From Candidatus Geocrenenecus dongiae (GTDB taxonomy: Archaea; Thermoproteota; Nitrososphaeria_A; Caldarchaeales; Wolframiiraptoraceae): 33,356 bases of DNA. A program made the position numbers and the translations under genes. Location: assembly GCA_023267855.1 (NCBI GenBank), contig JALNLN010000017.1, positions 1 to 33,356 on the forward strand. The letters run 5' to 3'. The notes under the pieces were generated by a model. The model ran no database searches. It was not told where the DNA came from and worked only from the letters and a program-made list of their open reading frames with translations. Positions 23,931-31,849 of this stretch are shown piece by piece (the first letter of the stretch is position 1; the number at the start of each line of letters is the position of its first letter).

Positions 23931-24992
23931 CTAGATAGGTATTATGATGCTTGAGTTCTTTTTCCACCCTATCTCAACAATGTCTCCGAGATGGTGTAAT
24001 CTTCCCAGTTCTGCTGATCCATGTTTATGGATTACGAATGTATTGCCTTCAACATCTACTCGATACTCTATGTATGAGCCCTTGAATATTATTGATTGTA
24101 CTGTACCTCTGAACAGGTTATCTACATTGTATAGCTTGTCGCCTATCTCAACCATCTCCGGTCTAACCATCACTGCCACCCTGCCTTTTGTTAAAGACCC
24201 AGCACAGTGGATTGTTCCTAGACTTGTATCTACTAGACCGTTTTCTACAACTTCTCCTTCAATGAGATTTACGGCTTCGCCTATAAAGGATGCAACGAAC
24301 GTATTCGATGGTCTGTAATAGATCTCCAAAGGCGTACCTACTTGCTGTATCTTTCCATCTTTCATTATAGCTATCCTGTCAGACATCGTCATCGCCTCAG
24401 TCTGGTCATGTGTAACGTATATGAATGTTGTCTTAACCTTTCTCTGAATATTCTTCAACTCAACCATCATGTGCTGTCTTATCTTTAAGTCTAGTGCTCC
24501 TAACGGTTCATCAAGGAGGAGAACTTCAGGTTCAATGACGAGTGCACGAGCGAGAGCGACACGCTGCTGCTGACCGCCACTAAGCTGGTTCACTCTCCTA
24601 TATTCCAATCCTTCAAGCTTCACGATTTCTAGAATCTCTTTCACCCGCTTCTTTATTTCTTCTTTCTGAACCTTCCTCATTTTTAATCCGAAAGCTATGT
24701 TTTCGAATACATTCATGTGCGGGAATAATGCGAGATGCTGGAAGACCATTCCAATATTTCTCTTATGTGTAGGCACGTCTGTGACGTCCTCACCATATAT
24801 CCTGACTACTCCCTCGTCAGGCTCCTCTAGCCCAGCGATTATCCTTAAAGTTGTTGTTTTTCCACATCCTGAAGGACCTAATAGGGAGAAGAACTCGTTC
24901 TCCCTAATCTTTAAGTTAACATGGTCTACCGCTACAACATTTCCAAATCTTTTAACTATGTTCTCTAACTCTACAGAGAATACATCACTCAT
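23931..24992 (-). CDS. potA: Spermidine/putrescine-type ABC transporter ATPase, PotA-like
   Basis: 353-residue ATPase with Walker A GPSGCGKT (about 39-46), Q-loop MVFQHLALFPHM, signature LSGGQQQR, Walker B VLLLDEPLGALDLKIR and switch YVTHDQTEAM. A C-terminal TOBE-type domain reads ATVMVRPEMVEIGD-like (RVAVMVRPEMVEIG) and FRGTVQSIIFKGSYIEYRV. This layout is shared by PotA, FbpC and related importers; the neighbouring PotB, PotC and binding protein decide in favour of Pot. The start overlaps the potC stop as ATGA. Confidence 0.92.
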   Translation of the reverse strand: MSDVFSVELENIVKRFGNVVAVDHVNLKIRENEFFSLLGPSGCGKTTTLRIIAGLEEPDEGVVRIYGEDVTDVPTHKRNIGMVFQHLALFPHMNVFENIAFGLKMRKVQKEEIKKRVKEILEIVKLEGLEYRRVNQLSGGQQQRVALARALVIEPEVLLLDEPLGALDLKIRQHMMVELKNIQRKVKTTFIYVTHDQTEAMTMSDRIAIMKDGKIQQVGTPLEIYYRPSNTFVASFIGEAVNLIEGEVVENGLVDTSLGTIHCAGSLTKGRVAVMVRPEMVEIGDKLYNVDNLFRGTVQSIIFKGSYIEYRVDVEGNTFVIHKHGSAELGRLHHLGDIVEIGWKKNSSIIIPI

Positions 24993-25768
24993 CTCTCCAA
25001 CCTCCTTTCAACTCTTAATCTAAAAACTGCAAACAGAAAAGAGATAGATAAAGCAAAGGATGATAGGGAATTCAGTTCTGGAGAGACTCCTCCCCTAGCA
25101 GCTGAAGACCATACTACTAATGGGAGTGTTTTAAATCCTGGACCTGTGGTAAAGAGTGTTTTTATCAAGTCGTCGAAGCTAAGTGTAAATGCTAGGAGGC
25201 CTGCTGCGAGTATTGCAGGATAAAGTGTTGGTAGAGTTATTTTGAAGAAGGTCTGGAATTCGTTAGCTCCTAGTGTTCTCGCCGCTTCTTCAATTGATCT
25301 ATCGTATCCTGCCATCCTAGCCCGCATCACTATTGTAACATATGAAATGCAGAATGCTACGTGACCTATTATGACAGTCACTGGACCGAGAGGTATATTC
25401 AAGAAAATATACATTATTAGTAGGGAGAGGGCTTCCGCAATCTCTGGTATAATCACGGGTATAAGTATTAAGCTTTCCAAAATGCTTTTACCACTAAAAC
25501 TATATCTTGTAACAGCCATTGCCATCATTAATCCTAAGATTAATGAGACTATTGTTACTACAGCTCCAACCCAGAAGGAATTGAATAAGGCTTTCCAGAC
25601 TTCAGGATTGTTGATAACTTTCTCATACCATCTAAGTGAGAAATTCGTGAAAACCCCTATAGACTTAGATTCATTGAATGAGAAAACTACCATTACGATT
25701 ATTGGAGAGTAAAGGAATAGGAAAACCAAGATAGTGAAGATTTTGAGAAACAGATTAGTTCCCTTCAT
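24989..25768 (-). CDS. potC: Spermidine/putrescine-type ABC transporter permease, PotC-like
   Basis: 259-residue permease. Features are the first helix ILVFLFLYSPIIVMVVFSF followed by NESKSIGVFTNFSLRWYEKVI (the F-x-L-x-W-Y pattern typical of PotC), five further helices, and the EAA loop SIEEAARTLGANEFQTFFKITLPTL. LLAFTLSFDDLIKTLFTTGPGFKTLPL is strongly PotC-like. The start ATG shares one base with the potB stop (TAATG). It is the inner-membrane partner of PotB. Confidence 0.92.
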   Translation of the reverse strand: MKGTNLFLKIFTILVFLFLYSPIIVMVVFSFNESKSIGVFTNFSLRWYEKVINNPEVWKALFNSFWVGAVVTIVSLILGLMMAMAVTRYSFSGKSILESLILIPVIIPEIAEALSLLIMYIFLNIPLGPVTVIIGHVAFCISYVTIVMRARMAGYDRSIEEAARTLGANEFQTFFKITLPTLYPAILAAGLLAFTLSFDDLIKTLFTTGPGFKTLPLVVWSSAARGGVSPELNSLSSFALSISFLFAVFRLRVERRLER

Positions 25769-26652
25769 TAAAATGCTAGCCCCCTCTCCCCCATCTTCCT
25801 AACATAAGTTATAACCAGCGATAAGATGAAGACGATAAACAACATCGAGAGCGCTGAACCGATCCACCAATGTCTTGCACCCATAAAGAATTCGTAAATC
25901 AAGTTGCCGACCATGTAATTGTTCGGACCTCCGACTAGCTCTGGTATAACGAACTCGCCTACAGCTGGTATGAAGACCAGTAGGAACCCCGCCATTATCC
26001 CAGGCATGCTTAAGGGGAGAGTTATCTTTAAGAATGTTTTGACAGGGCTTGCTCCGAGAGTATATGCAGCTTCTAGTAAAGTCTTATCGAGTTTCTCAAG
26101 ATTCGCGTAGAGTGGCAGAACCATCATTACCAGGTAATCGTAAACCATCACTAAGATGACGGCGGTATCTGTATACATTATCCTGATAGGTGAATCAATT
26201 AACTTAAGCGAAGTTAGCAGTACATTTAAGAAACTTCTTTCATCGAGTATACTCATCATTGCATACGTTCTTAAAAGGAAGCTAACCCAGAAAGGTATGA
26301 TAAACAATATTATGAACAAGTCTTTGTACTTTTTCATTTTAAAAGAGATGTAATAGGCTACTGGATACCCTATCAGTAGACATAATATTACGGTAACGCC
26401 TGCAAAGTAAAGTGAGCGGAGGAATATCTTCATGGCCCCCGTCCAGCTTAATACTCTAAGATAATGTATTAGAGAAGGCTTAAAGACTATCTCACGTTGA
26501 ATATTAATCATGTCGAAACTATATAATCCGACTATAAAGAATGGAGCATAAAACCAGATTGCGAGAAATAGTAGTGGCGGAATAAGAAGTAATGATACCT
26601 TCACAGTTACGTTTCTTCTTATATGTTTTAGTAAAGTATCGCTGAAACCCAT
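25768..26652 (-). CDS. potB: Spermidine/putrescine-type ABC transporter permease, PotB-like
   Basis: 294-residue permease. Features are the first helix LLIPPLLFLAIWFYAPFFIVGLYSF, a core of five helices with LIGYPVAYYIS and IPFWVSFLLRTYAMMSIL (PotB hallmark), the EAA loop LLEAAYTLGASPVKTFLKITLPLSMPG, and VGEFVIPELVGGPNNYMVGNLI. It starts 31 nt after the binding-protein gene and overlaps potC by one base. Confidence 0.92.
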   Translation of the reverse strand: MGFSDTLLKHIRRNVTVKVSLLLIPPLLFLAIWFYAPFFIVGLYSFDMINIQREIVFKPSLIHYLRVLSWTGAMKIFLRSLYFAGVTVILCLLIGYPVAYYISFKMKKYKDLFIILFIIPFWVSFLLRTYAMMSILDERSFLNVLLTSLKLIDSPIRIMYTDTAVILVMVYDYLVMMVLPLYANLEKLDKTLLEAAYTLGASPVKTFLKITLPLSMPGIMAGFLLVFIPAVGEFVIPELVGGPNNYMVGNLIYEFFMGARHWWIGSALSMLFIVFILSLVITYVRKMGERGLAF

Positions 26653-26683
26653 CTGCCCTCTCTCCTAGAAAGTATTAGAAGCT

Positions 26684-27856
26684 TTATGCAGCCATCAACT
26701 CAAGCCAGTATTCTGCTCTCTTCGCTCTTTCTTCCGGCGTAAACGGTCTTGTCCAATAAAGCTTATCTAATAATTCCTCGGGGGTAAATATTACTGGATC
26801 TTTACGTAGTTCTTCTGGCACGTAATCTTTACCAGCCGGGAATGGATACTTAACAGTCATAGTACAGATAGCTGATACTACGGGGTCGAGTATGAAGTTT
26901 ATGAATGCGTGGGCCGCCTCAATATTTTTGGCTCCCTTCGGGATCACGAAGTTGTCAGCCCATGCCAGAGCTCCCTCCTCTGGAACGGTATAAGAAATAT
27001 ACTCAAGCTTTTTGGTTATTATTATCTCTCTTTCATCTGAAGCATATATTATCCCAGCTATATCTCCATTGTATGCATGGCTGATTAAGAATCTTCCAGC
27101 TTCTAGGCCTGCCATGTATTCTTCTGTTGAGGCATAACCTGCAAGATAAGGCTTCTGCTTCTTCAATAATTCTACAGCCTCTCTAAGATCTTCATCTTTA
27201 GTACTCGTCGGGTCTCTTCCAAGATATATCAGCGCCGCTCCAAATGTCTCGATACTATCTGTATGCATTGTTATCTTTCCTTTATATTTTCCGAGGTGGC
27301 GGTCAACTTCAAAGACGTCCGCCCACGCTGTAACCTCTGGTGCGACCTCCTGGTTATTCCATCCAAGACCCGTCGTCCCATAACTGTATATTACGCTGTA
27401 TTTGTTTCCAGGGTCGTAGTATGGATTCTTGAATTTTTCAGGTATATGCTTAAAGTTAGGTATCTTCTTTAAGTCTATTGGTTCTAAGACCCCCATGTTG
27501 GCTAGTTCTTGGACAACTGAATCTGATACTACTGCTAAATCATACCCGCTTGTCCCTGTCTGAAGTTTAGCAACTACTTCATCGAGTGATTCAAACGTAT
27601 CATAAACTATGCTTACACCATTTTCTTTAGCCCACCAGTCGACCAAGTTTCTATTAATGTAATACGTCCAGTTATATATGTTTAAATTCGGTTCAAGTTT
27701 AAAGGTTTGTAATTCTATCTGCTTAGAAAGGTCTTCTATTTCTTTTCTAAGAGAATCGATTTCACTTTGACGTGAAAAATATCCTCCAACTCCTCCAATC
27801 GCCAATCCTAGAACTCCGCTCACCATTATCTTTAACACATCTCTCCTACTAACCAT
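26684..27856 (-). CDS. potD: Spermidine/putrescine-type ABC transporter binding protein with Tat-like signal
   Basis: 390 residues. The N-terminus MVSRRDVLKIMVSGVLGLAIGG carries a twin-arginine motif (S-R-R-x-V-L-K) before a hydrophobic stretch, suggesting folded export by Tat. A short coiled coil follows (QSEIDSLRKEIEDLSKQIE). The mature body has NLNIYNWTYYINRNLVDWW (PotD-like), YDLAVVSDSVVQELANMGVLEPIDL, YSVIYSYGTTGLGWNN, KITMHTDSIETFGAALIYLG, EGALAWADNFVIPKGAKN and EAAHAFINFILDP, all typical of polyamine-binding family 1. It heads the operon behind a TATA box at 27881-27890. Polyamine is the default ligand guess, but the two dehydrogenases downstream leave an opine-like ligand open. Confidence 0.88.
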   Translation of the reverse strand: MVSRRDVLKIMVSGVLGLAIGGVGGYFSRQSEIDSLRKEIEDLSKQIELQTFKLEPNLNIYNWTYYINRNLVDWWAKENGVSIVYDTFESLDEVVAKLQTGTSGYDLAVVSDSVVQELANMGVLEPIDLKKIPNFKHIPEKFKNPYYDPGNKYSVIYSYGTTGLGWNNQEVAPEVTAWADVFEVDRHLGKYKGKITMHTDSIETFGAALIYLGRDPTSTKDEDLREAVELLKKQKPYLAGYASTEEYMAGLEAGRFLISHAYNGDIAGIIYASDEREIIITKKLEYISYTVPEEGALAWADNFVIPKGAKNIEAAHAFINFILDPVVSAICTMTVKYPFPAGKDYVPEELRKDPVIFTPEELLDKLYWTRPFTPEERAKRAEYWLELMAA

Positions 27857-27880
27857 CCCTATAATATTTACAGGGTAAAG

Positions 27881-27890
27881 ATATATAAAA
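27881..27890 (-). promoter_or_regulatory. TATA box of the Pot/saccharopine-dehydrogenase operon
   Basis: TTTTATATAT on the minus strand, centred about 29 nt upstream of the ATG at 27856, predicting a very short leader. Confidence 0.6.
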
Positions 27891-28400
27891 TTTTTAAGAT
27901 TAGGAGACGAGCACAGCGACTCAATAATTGTTATTTTCTCTCGAATTAGTATCTAGATTTCCTGAGAGTGAGAAGATTCATGTAGTCACGTAATGTGTGA
28001 TAAATATGATTTGACTGAGTCATGGAAAATAAAGGTTACGAGATCCTCACAGTTTTTCATAAAGCAGGCTGACACTTAAACCACTGAAGAAATCGAATAA
28101 TGAGTACCAGCTACAACATCTTCCCCTTAAGTATTCAGCAAGCATTCTCCATCATTCTTCTTTCCTCGTAGAGAAGTTTCTAGTGAACTTATACTATGTC
28201 AGAACTAAATCCTAGATTCTCGAAAACACCATCTAGATATCTGCGGTGATATACAGATCTCCAGGAATATTGTATATCTTTTCTTTCTATAGACTATCAC
28301 TCTAGGATTATTCTATGACTTGCTAACAGTTACGTGAAATATAGATGTGGATTATAAGATCGTCGTACAAGAAGCACTCAACATGTTGAAGTGATACTAG
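27891..28400. other. Long divergent intergenic region between Pot operon and aldehyde oxidoreductase
   Basis: About 510 nt without a gene I can support. No long open frame, no strong inverted repeat and no tRNA-like arms were seen. It could hold regulator sites for both divergent units or a decayed gene. Confidence 0.4.
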
Positions 28401-28402
28401 GA

Positions 28403-28414
28403 AAAAATATAAAC
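28403..28414 (+). promoter_or_regulatory. TATA box of the aldehyde oxidoreductase gene
   Basis: AAAAATATAAAC, centred about 26 nt before the ATG at 28435. Transcription would start at or just before that ATG, so the in-frame GTG at 28417 cannot be the start. Confidence 0.6.
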
Positions 28415-28434
28415 CTGTGAGTATACATAAAAAT

Positions 28435-30261
28435 ATGGTTAATATGATTGATGAAGAACTGTATTGTTATACTGGGAGGCTTCTAAGAATTAATCTAACA
28501 AGTAAGAGTTTCAGTATTGAAGAGACGAGAAGAGACTTCATCGAGAAATATATTGGAGGTAGAGGGTTAGGCATTAGATATCTACTTGAAGAAGTTTCTC
28601 CGAAGATTGATCCTCTGAGCCCTGAGAATAAGATAATCATTTCTACCGGTCCGCTTACTGGAACCATCGCCCCCCTTTCTGGAAGATACCCAATCATCAC
28701 CAAATCACCCCTAACAAATACTGTGTGTGATAGTTATAGTGGATCATACTTCGGTGTTAGGATGAAGTATTCTGGATATGATTTATTGATAGTTGAAGGT
28801 AGAGCTGATAAACCCACCTATATTGAGATTACGGAAAAGGGTGTAGAATTCCATGATGCTGTGAATTTATGGGGTTTAGGAACACTTGAGACATCGAGAC
28901 TTATTAAAGAAGAACTAGGGGATGAGAATGCTAGTGTTCTAGCTATAGGTCCAGCTGGAGAGAACCTCGTCAGATTCGCGTCCGTTGTTGATAGTGGATT
29001 ATGGGTGCATGGAAGAGGAGGGGCTGGAGCAGTATTTGGATCTAAGAATCTTAAAGCATTAGCGGTTAAGAACATTAAAGGTGACGTTAGATTGTACGAT
29101 CCAGATAAATTCAGGGAGACCGTAGTTGAGTTAACACGGAATAGAGTGAAGTCATCAGAAAACCTGTGGGCGGAGACTGATGGTACACCAATAATAGTTG
29201 ATCTTTCACATAATGCTGGAGTTCTACCAACATATGGCTTCACGTCGGGGTCGTTCGAATACCATGATAAAATTAACACGGAGAGAGTGAGGGAGGCGAC
29301 AGCTAAAAAGTATGCTTGCCCGCACTGTCCACTCGCATGTAAAAGGATACTGAAGTTCGATTCCAGACTGATTAAATCTCCAGAATACGAGACACTGGCA
29401 ATGCTCGGCTCCAACACTGGTTTAAGAAATCTTAAAGATGTTGCGGAGGCGGCTGAAGTAGCTACAGACCTTGGGATGGATACTATATCTCTTGGAGCTA
29501 CGATAGGTTTCACGATCCGCCTCTATGAGAAGAGACTGATCTCGGAGAAGGATCTCAACGGATTAAAGCCTTCTTGGAATGATGTCGAGTTCTTAATCGG
29601 GTTGAGCAGAATGATAGCGTATAGAAGAGGGTTTGGGAACCTGCTTGCTGAGGGAACGAGAAGAGCTGCTGAAAAAATTGGTGGAGAAGCTTTGAGAGAG
29701 AGGATAGATGTGAAGGGAGCTGAGATACCAGCATACGATCCTAGAGGAACATACGGCATGGCTCTTGCATATGCTACAGCGGATAGAGGAGCATGCCATC
29801 TCAGAGCTTGGGCGGTAGCATATGATGCATTCGGTGAAATGGACCCATACAGTTTCGTGGGAAAAGCCCAGCTCGTTAAAGACCTACAAGACCTGAACAG
29901 CATCAAATGGTCACTGATAATATGTGATTTCTGGCTTTCAAGTTATGAGGACATGGTCAAACTTCTAAAACCAGCCCTCGGAAGAGAATACACAGTAGAA
30001 GAGTTAAAGATAATCGGTGAGAGAATCTGGAATATTTCTAGAATATTCAATCTTAGAGAAGGCTTTAAGAGGGAAGACGATGTTCTGCCTCCAAAGATGT
30101 TTAATGAGCCTTTGAAAGGTGGAAAAACCGATGGGAAAACAGTTAACCTATACCAGTTTAATGAATCTCTCTCCGAATATTACAAACTTAGAGGATGGGA
30201 TGAAGATGGGAGACCTACGATGGAGACATTGAAGAAACTTGGAATAGACGTTAAATACTGA
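28435..30261 (+). CDS. aor: Tungsten-type aldehyde:ferredoxin oxidoreductase (AOR family)
   Basis: 608 residues, the usual AOR length. It begins YTGRLLRINLTS, then YIGGRGLGIRYLLEE, PENKIIISTGPLTGT and GRGGAGAVFGSKNLKALAVK (pterin-cofactor binding). The 4Fe-4S cluster ligands are Cys295, Cys298 and Cys302 (CPHCPLAC) and the distant Cys497 (IICDFW). DPRGTYGMALAYATADRGACHLRA, a second pterin-site patch, is present. The enzyme oxidises aldehydes to acids with ferredoxin and needs tungsten (or molybdenum). The substrate cannot be named, though members next to amino-acid genes often handle aldehydes from transamination. The start is ATG 28435 (leaderless after the TATA box). It is monocistronic and divergent from the Pot operon. 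Confidence 0.93.
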   Translation: MVNMIDEELYCYTGRLLRINLTSKSFSIEETRRDFIEKYIGGRGLGIRYLLEEVSPKIDPLSPENKIIISTGPLTGTIAPLSGRYPIITKSPLTNTVCDSYSGSYFGVRMKYSGYDLLIVEGRADKPTYIEITEKGVEFHDAVNLWGLGTLETSRLIKEELGDENASVLAIGPAGENLVRFASVVDSGLWVHGRGGAGAVFGSKNLKALAVKNIKGDVRLYDPDKFRETVVELTRNRVKSSENLWAETDGTPIIVDLSHNAGVLPTYGFTSGSFEYHDKINTERVREATAKKYACPHCPLACKRILKFDSRLIKSPEYETLAMLGSNTGLRNLKDVAEAAEVATDLGMDTISLGATIGFTIRLYEKRLISEKDLNGLKPSWNDVEFLIGLSRMIAYRRGFGNLLAEGTRRAAEKIGGEALRERIDVKGAEIPAYDPRGTYGMALAYATADRGACHLRAWAVAYDAFGEMDPYSFVGKAQLVKDLQDLNSIKWSLIICDFWLSSYEDMVKLLKPALGREYTVEELKIIGERIWNISRIFNLREGFKREDDVLPPKMFNEPLKGGKTDGKTVNLYQFNESLSEYYKLRGWDEDGRPTMETLKKLGIDVKY

Positions 30262-30402
30262 TAATATATCTTCACAAACAGATCATCCTTAAAGGTTCTA
30301 TCTGATGATCAAAGGAAGGTTATTAGAACACTACAAGAACCGTTAGAATAGGTAACGGTATCCCCGAAGTGTAGAAGAACGCTAGTGACTGGATGTAGTG
30401 GA

Positions 30403-31764
30403 TTAAACAGCTTCAACCATTTCCAGAGGTTGCTTAACATCTTTAATTATTGATGCTACTTCTTTGAATGCTTCAATATGTTTTTCAATATCTTCTGGAG
30501 AGTGTTGGACTGAAACGGTCCACTGTTCGTCTGGTCCTGTCGCCGCTGGGATAATTCCTCTATTCAACATGGAGATGAAGTATCCAAACCATTTACCGAA
30601 ATCGCATCTGAGTAGTTCACGATAGTTTCTAACATGTTCTTGATCGGTGAAGAGTATTGCTCCGCTTATACCTATAGAGCTGACCAATGCCTTTATCTTG
30701 TAGTCTGCTACTATATCTCTGTATCCGTTAGCAAGCTGTTCGCCTAACCTTCTAGCTCTATCCAACGCATCTCTAGTAAGGATCTTCTCTAGAGTTATTA
30801 TTCCTGCTTTAACTGATAAAGGGTTTGCGTTAAATGTTCCTGCATGTGAGACCTTGCCGGGTCCGAAGAGCTCCATTATCTCTCTTCTTCCACCTATGGC
30901 GGATAACGGTATTCCTCCCCCTATCGCTTTGCCTAAAGTCTTCAGGTCAGGTTTTACACCATACCTTTCTTCTGCTCCACCAAACCATTTACCGCATGTT
31001 TTCACTTCATCATATATGAGGACGGAATTATATTCATCACATAGTTTTCTCAATGTTTTCAGGAATTCTGGGTCAGGCTCTATCACGCCCATGTTCATCG
31101 CTACTGGTTCAAGTATCACTCCAGCTATCTCATCTCCATGTTTTTCGAAGAGCATATCTACGGATTCAACATCATTGAATTGAGCTACTACTGTGTATTT
31201 CGAGACTTCAGGTAACAGTCCCGGCGAGGCGGGCACAGGTATGGGATGCTTAATATGTCCAGTTTTTGAGAGATGGGGTTTAACGCTTACAAGTAGATTA
31301 TCGTTGCTTCCATGATAGCATCCTTCAAACTTCATGATCTTGCTTCTACCCGTGTACGCTCGGGCAAGCCTAACAGCATACATGGTAACCTCCATGCCAG
31401 TAGAGTTGAATCTAACCATATCTAAGTTAAATCTATTACATAAGATCTTTGCGAGCTTAACCGATTCGCTTGATTCATGTCCGAAAATTGTACCTTCTTC
31501 TAATACCTTCTTTAACTCTTCAATGAGTATGGGGTGGGAGTGACCTGCTACGAGGGCTCCGAAAGCCATGTTGAAATCTATGTACTCGTTTCCATCAACA
31601 TCCCATATCCTAGACCCTTTAGCTCTACTTACGAAGATCGGAAACGGGTCATGGACTCTATAATTACTGTGAACACCGCAAGGTGTAAAAAGCTTACTTT
31701 CTTCAAATATCTTACAGGAGGTACTATTCTTCTTTTTAAATTTTTCATACTCTAAGTTAAACAT
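30403..31764 (-). CDS. Class III aminotransferase, glutamate-1-semialdehyde aminomutase-like
   Basis: 453 residues. The N-terminus has FTPCGVHSNYRVHDPFPIF, then GSRIWDVDGNEYIDFNMAFGALVAGHSHP, FEGCYHGSND (aromatic stacking on PLP), ILEPVAMNMG, YDEVKT (Asp252) and TLGKAIGGGIPLSAIGG (Schiff-base Lys279). The layout is that of HemL. However, the loop normally reading NSGTEA is FNSTGMEV, one residue longer, and the YDEV-x-T-G-F-R motif is YDEVKTCGKWFGG. No other tetrapyrrole genes lie nearby, so I call it HemL-like and not HemL. The ATG has GGAGGTGG at 31769-31776. The substrate is perhaps an omega- or beta-amino acid, or a polyamine-derived aldehyde. Confidence 0.85.
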   Translation of the reverse strand: MFNLEYEKFKKKNSTSCKIFEESKLFTPCGVHSNYRVHDPFPIFVSRAKGSRIWDVDGNEYIDFNMAFGALVAGHSHPILIEELKKVLEEGTIFGHESSESVKLAKILCNRFNLDMVRFNSTGMEVTMYAVRLARAYTGRSKIMKFEGCYHGSNDNLLVSVKPHLSKTGHIKHPIPVPASPGLLPEVSKYTVVAQFNDVESVDMLFEKHGDEIAGVILEPVAMNMGVIEPDPEFLKTLRKLCDEYNSVLIYDEVKTCGKWFGGAEERYGVKPDLKTLGKAIGGGIPLSAIGGRREIMELFGPGKVSHAGTFNANPLSVKAGIITLEKILTRDALDRARRLGEQLANGYRDIVADYKIKALVSSIGISGAILFTDQEHVRNYRELLRCDFGKWFGYFISMLNRGIIPAATGPDEQWTVSVQHSPEDIEKHIEAFKEVASIIKDVKQPLEMVEAV

Positions 31765-31768
31765 TTAT

Positions 31769-31776
31769 CCACCTCC
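31769..31776 (-). promoter_or_regulatory. Shine-Dalgarno GGAGGTGG for the HemL-like gene
   Basis: A strong site 4 nt before the ATG at 31764. It lies in a leader of about 20 nt predicted from the TATA box at 31806-31815. Confidence 0.65.
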
Positions 31777-31805
31777 ACCAGCATAACTATATTATCTTAT
31801 CTTGG

Positions 31806-31815
31806 TTATATATTT
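31806..31815 (-). promoter_or_regulatory. TATA box for the HemL-like gene
   Basis: AAATATATAA on the minus strand. The gap of 85 nt from the OTC-like stop and the presence of both TATA and SD suggest the aminotransferase has its own promoter rather than relying on read-through. Confidence 0.5.
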
Positions 31816-31849
31816 TTGAGCAATGTTAATTAGTGGCAGAGTATTATAT

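Noticed and set aside
28818-29513. Long minus-strand open frame inside the aldehyde oxidoreductase gene
   Set aside because: It is fully antisense to a gene with all AOR motifs, and its translation is low-complexity Ser/Leu-rich.
30403-31764. Calling the class III aminotransferase hemL
   Set aside because: The NSGTEA loop and the motif after YDEV differ from HemL, and there are no heme or corrin genes in the window.
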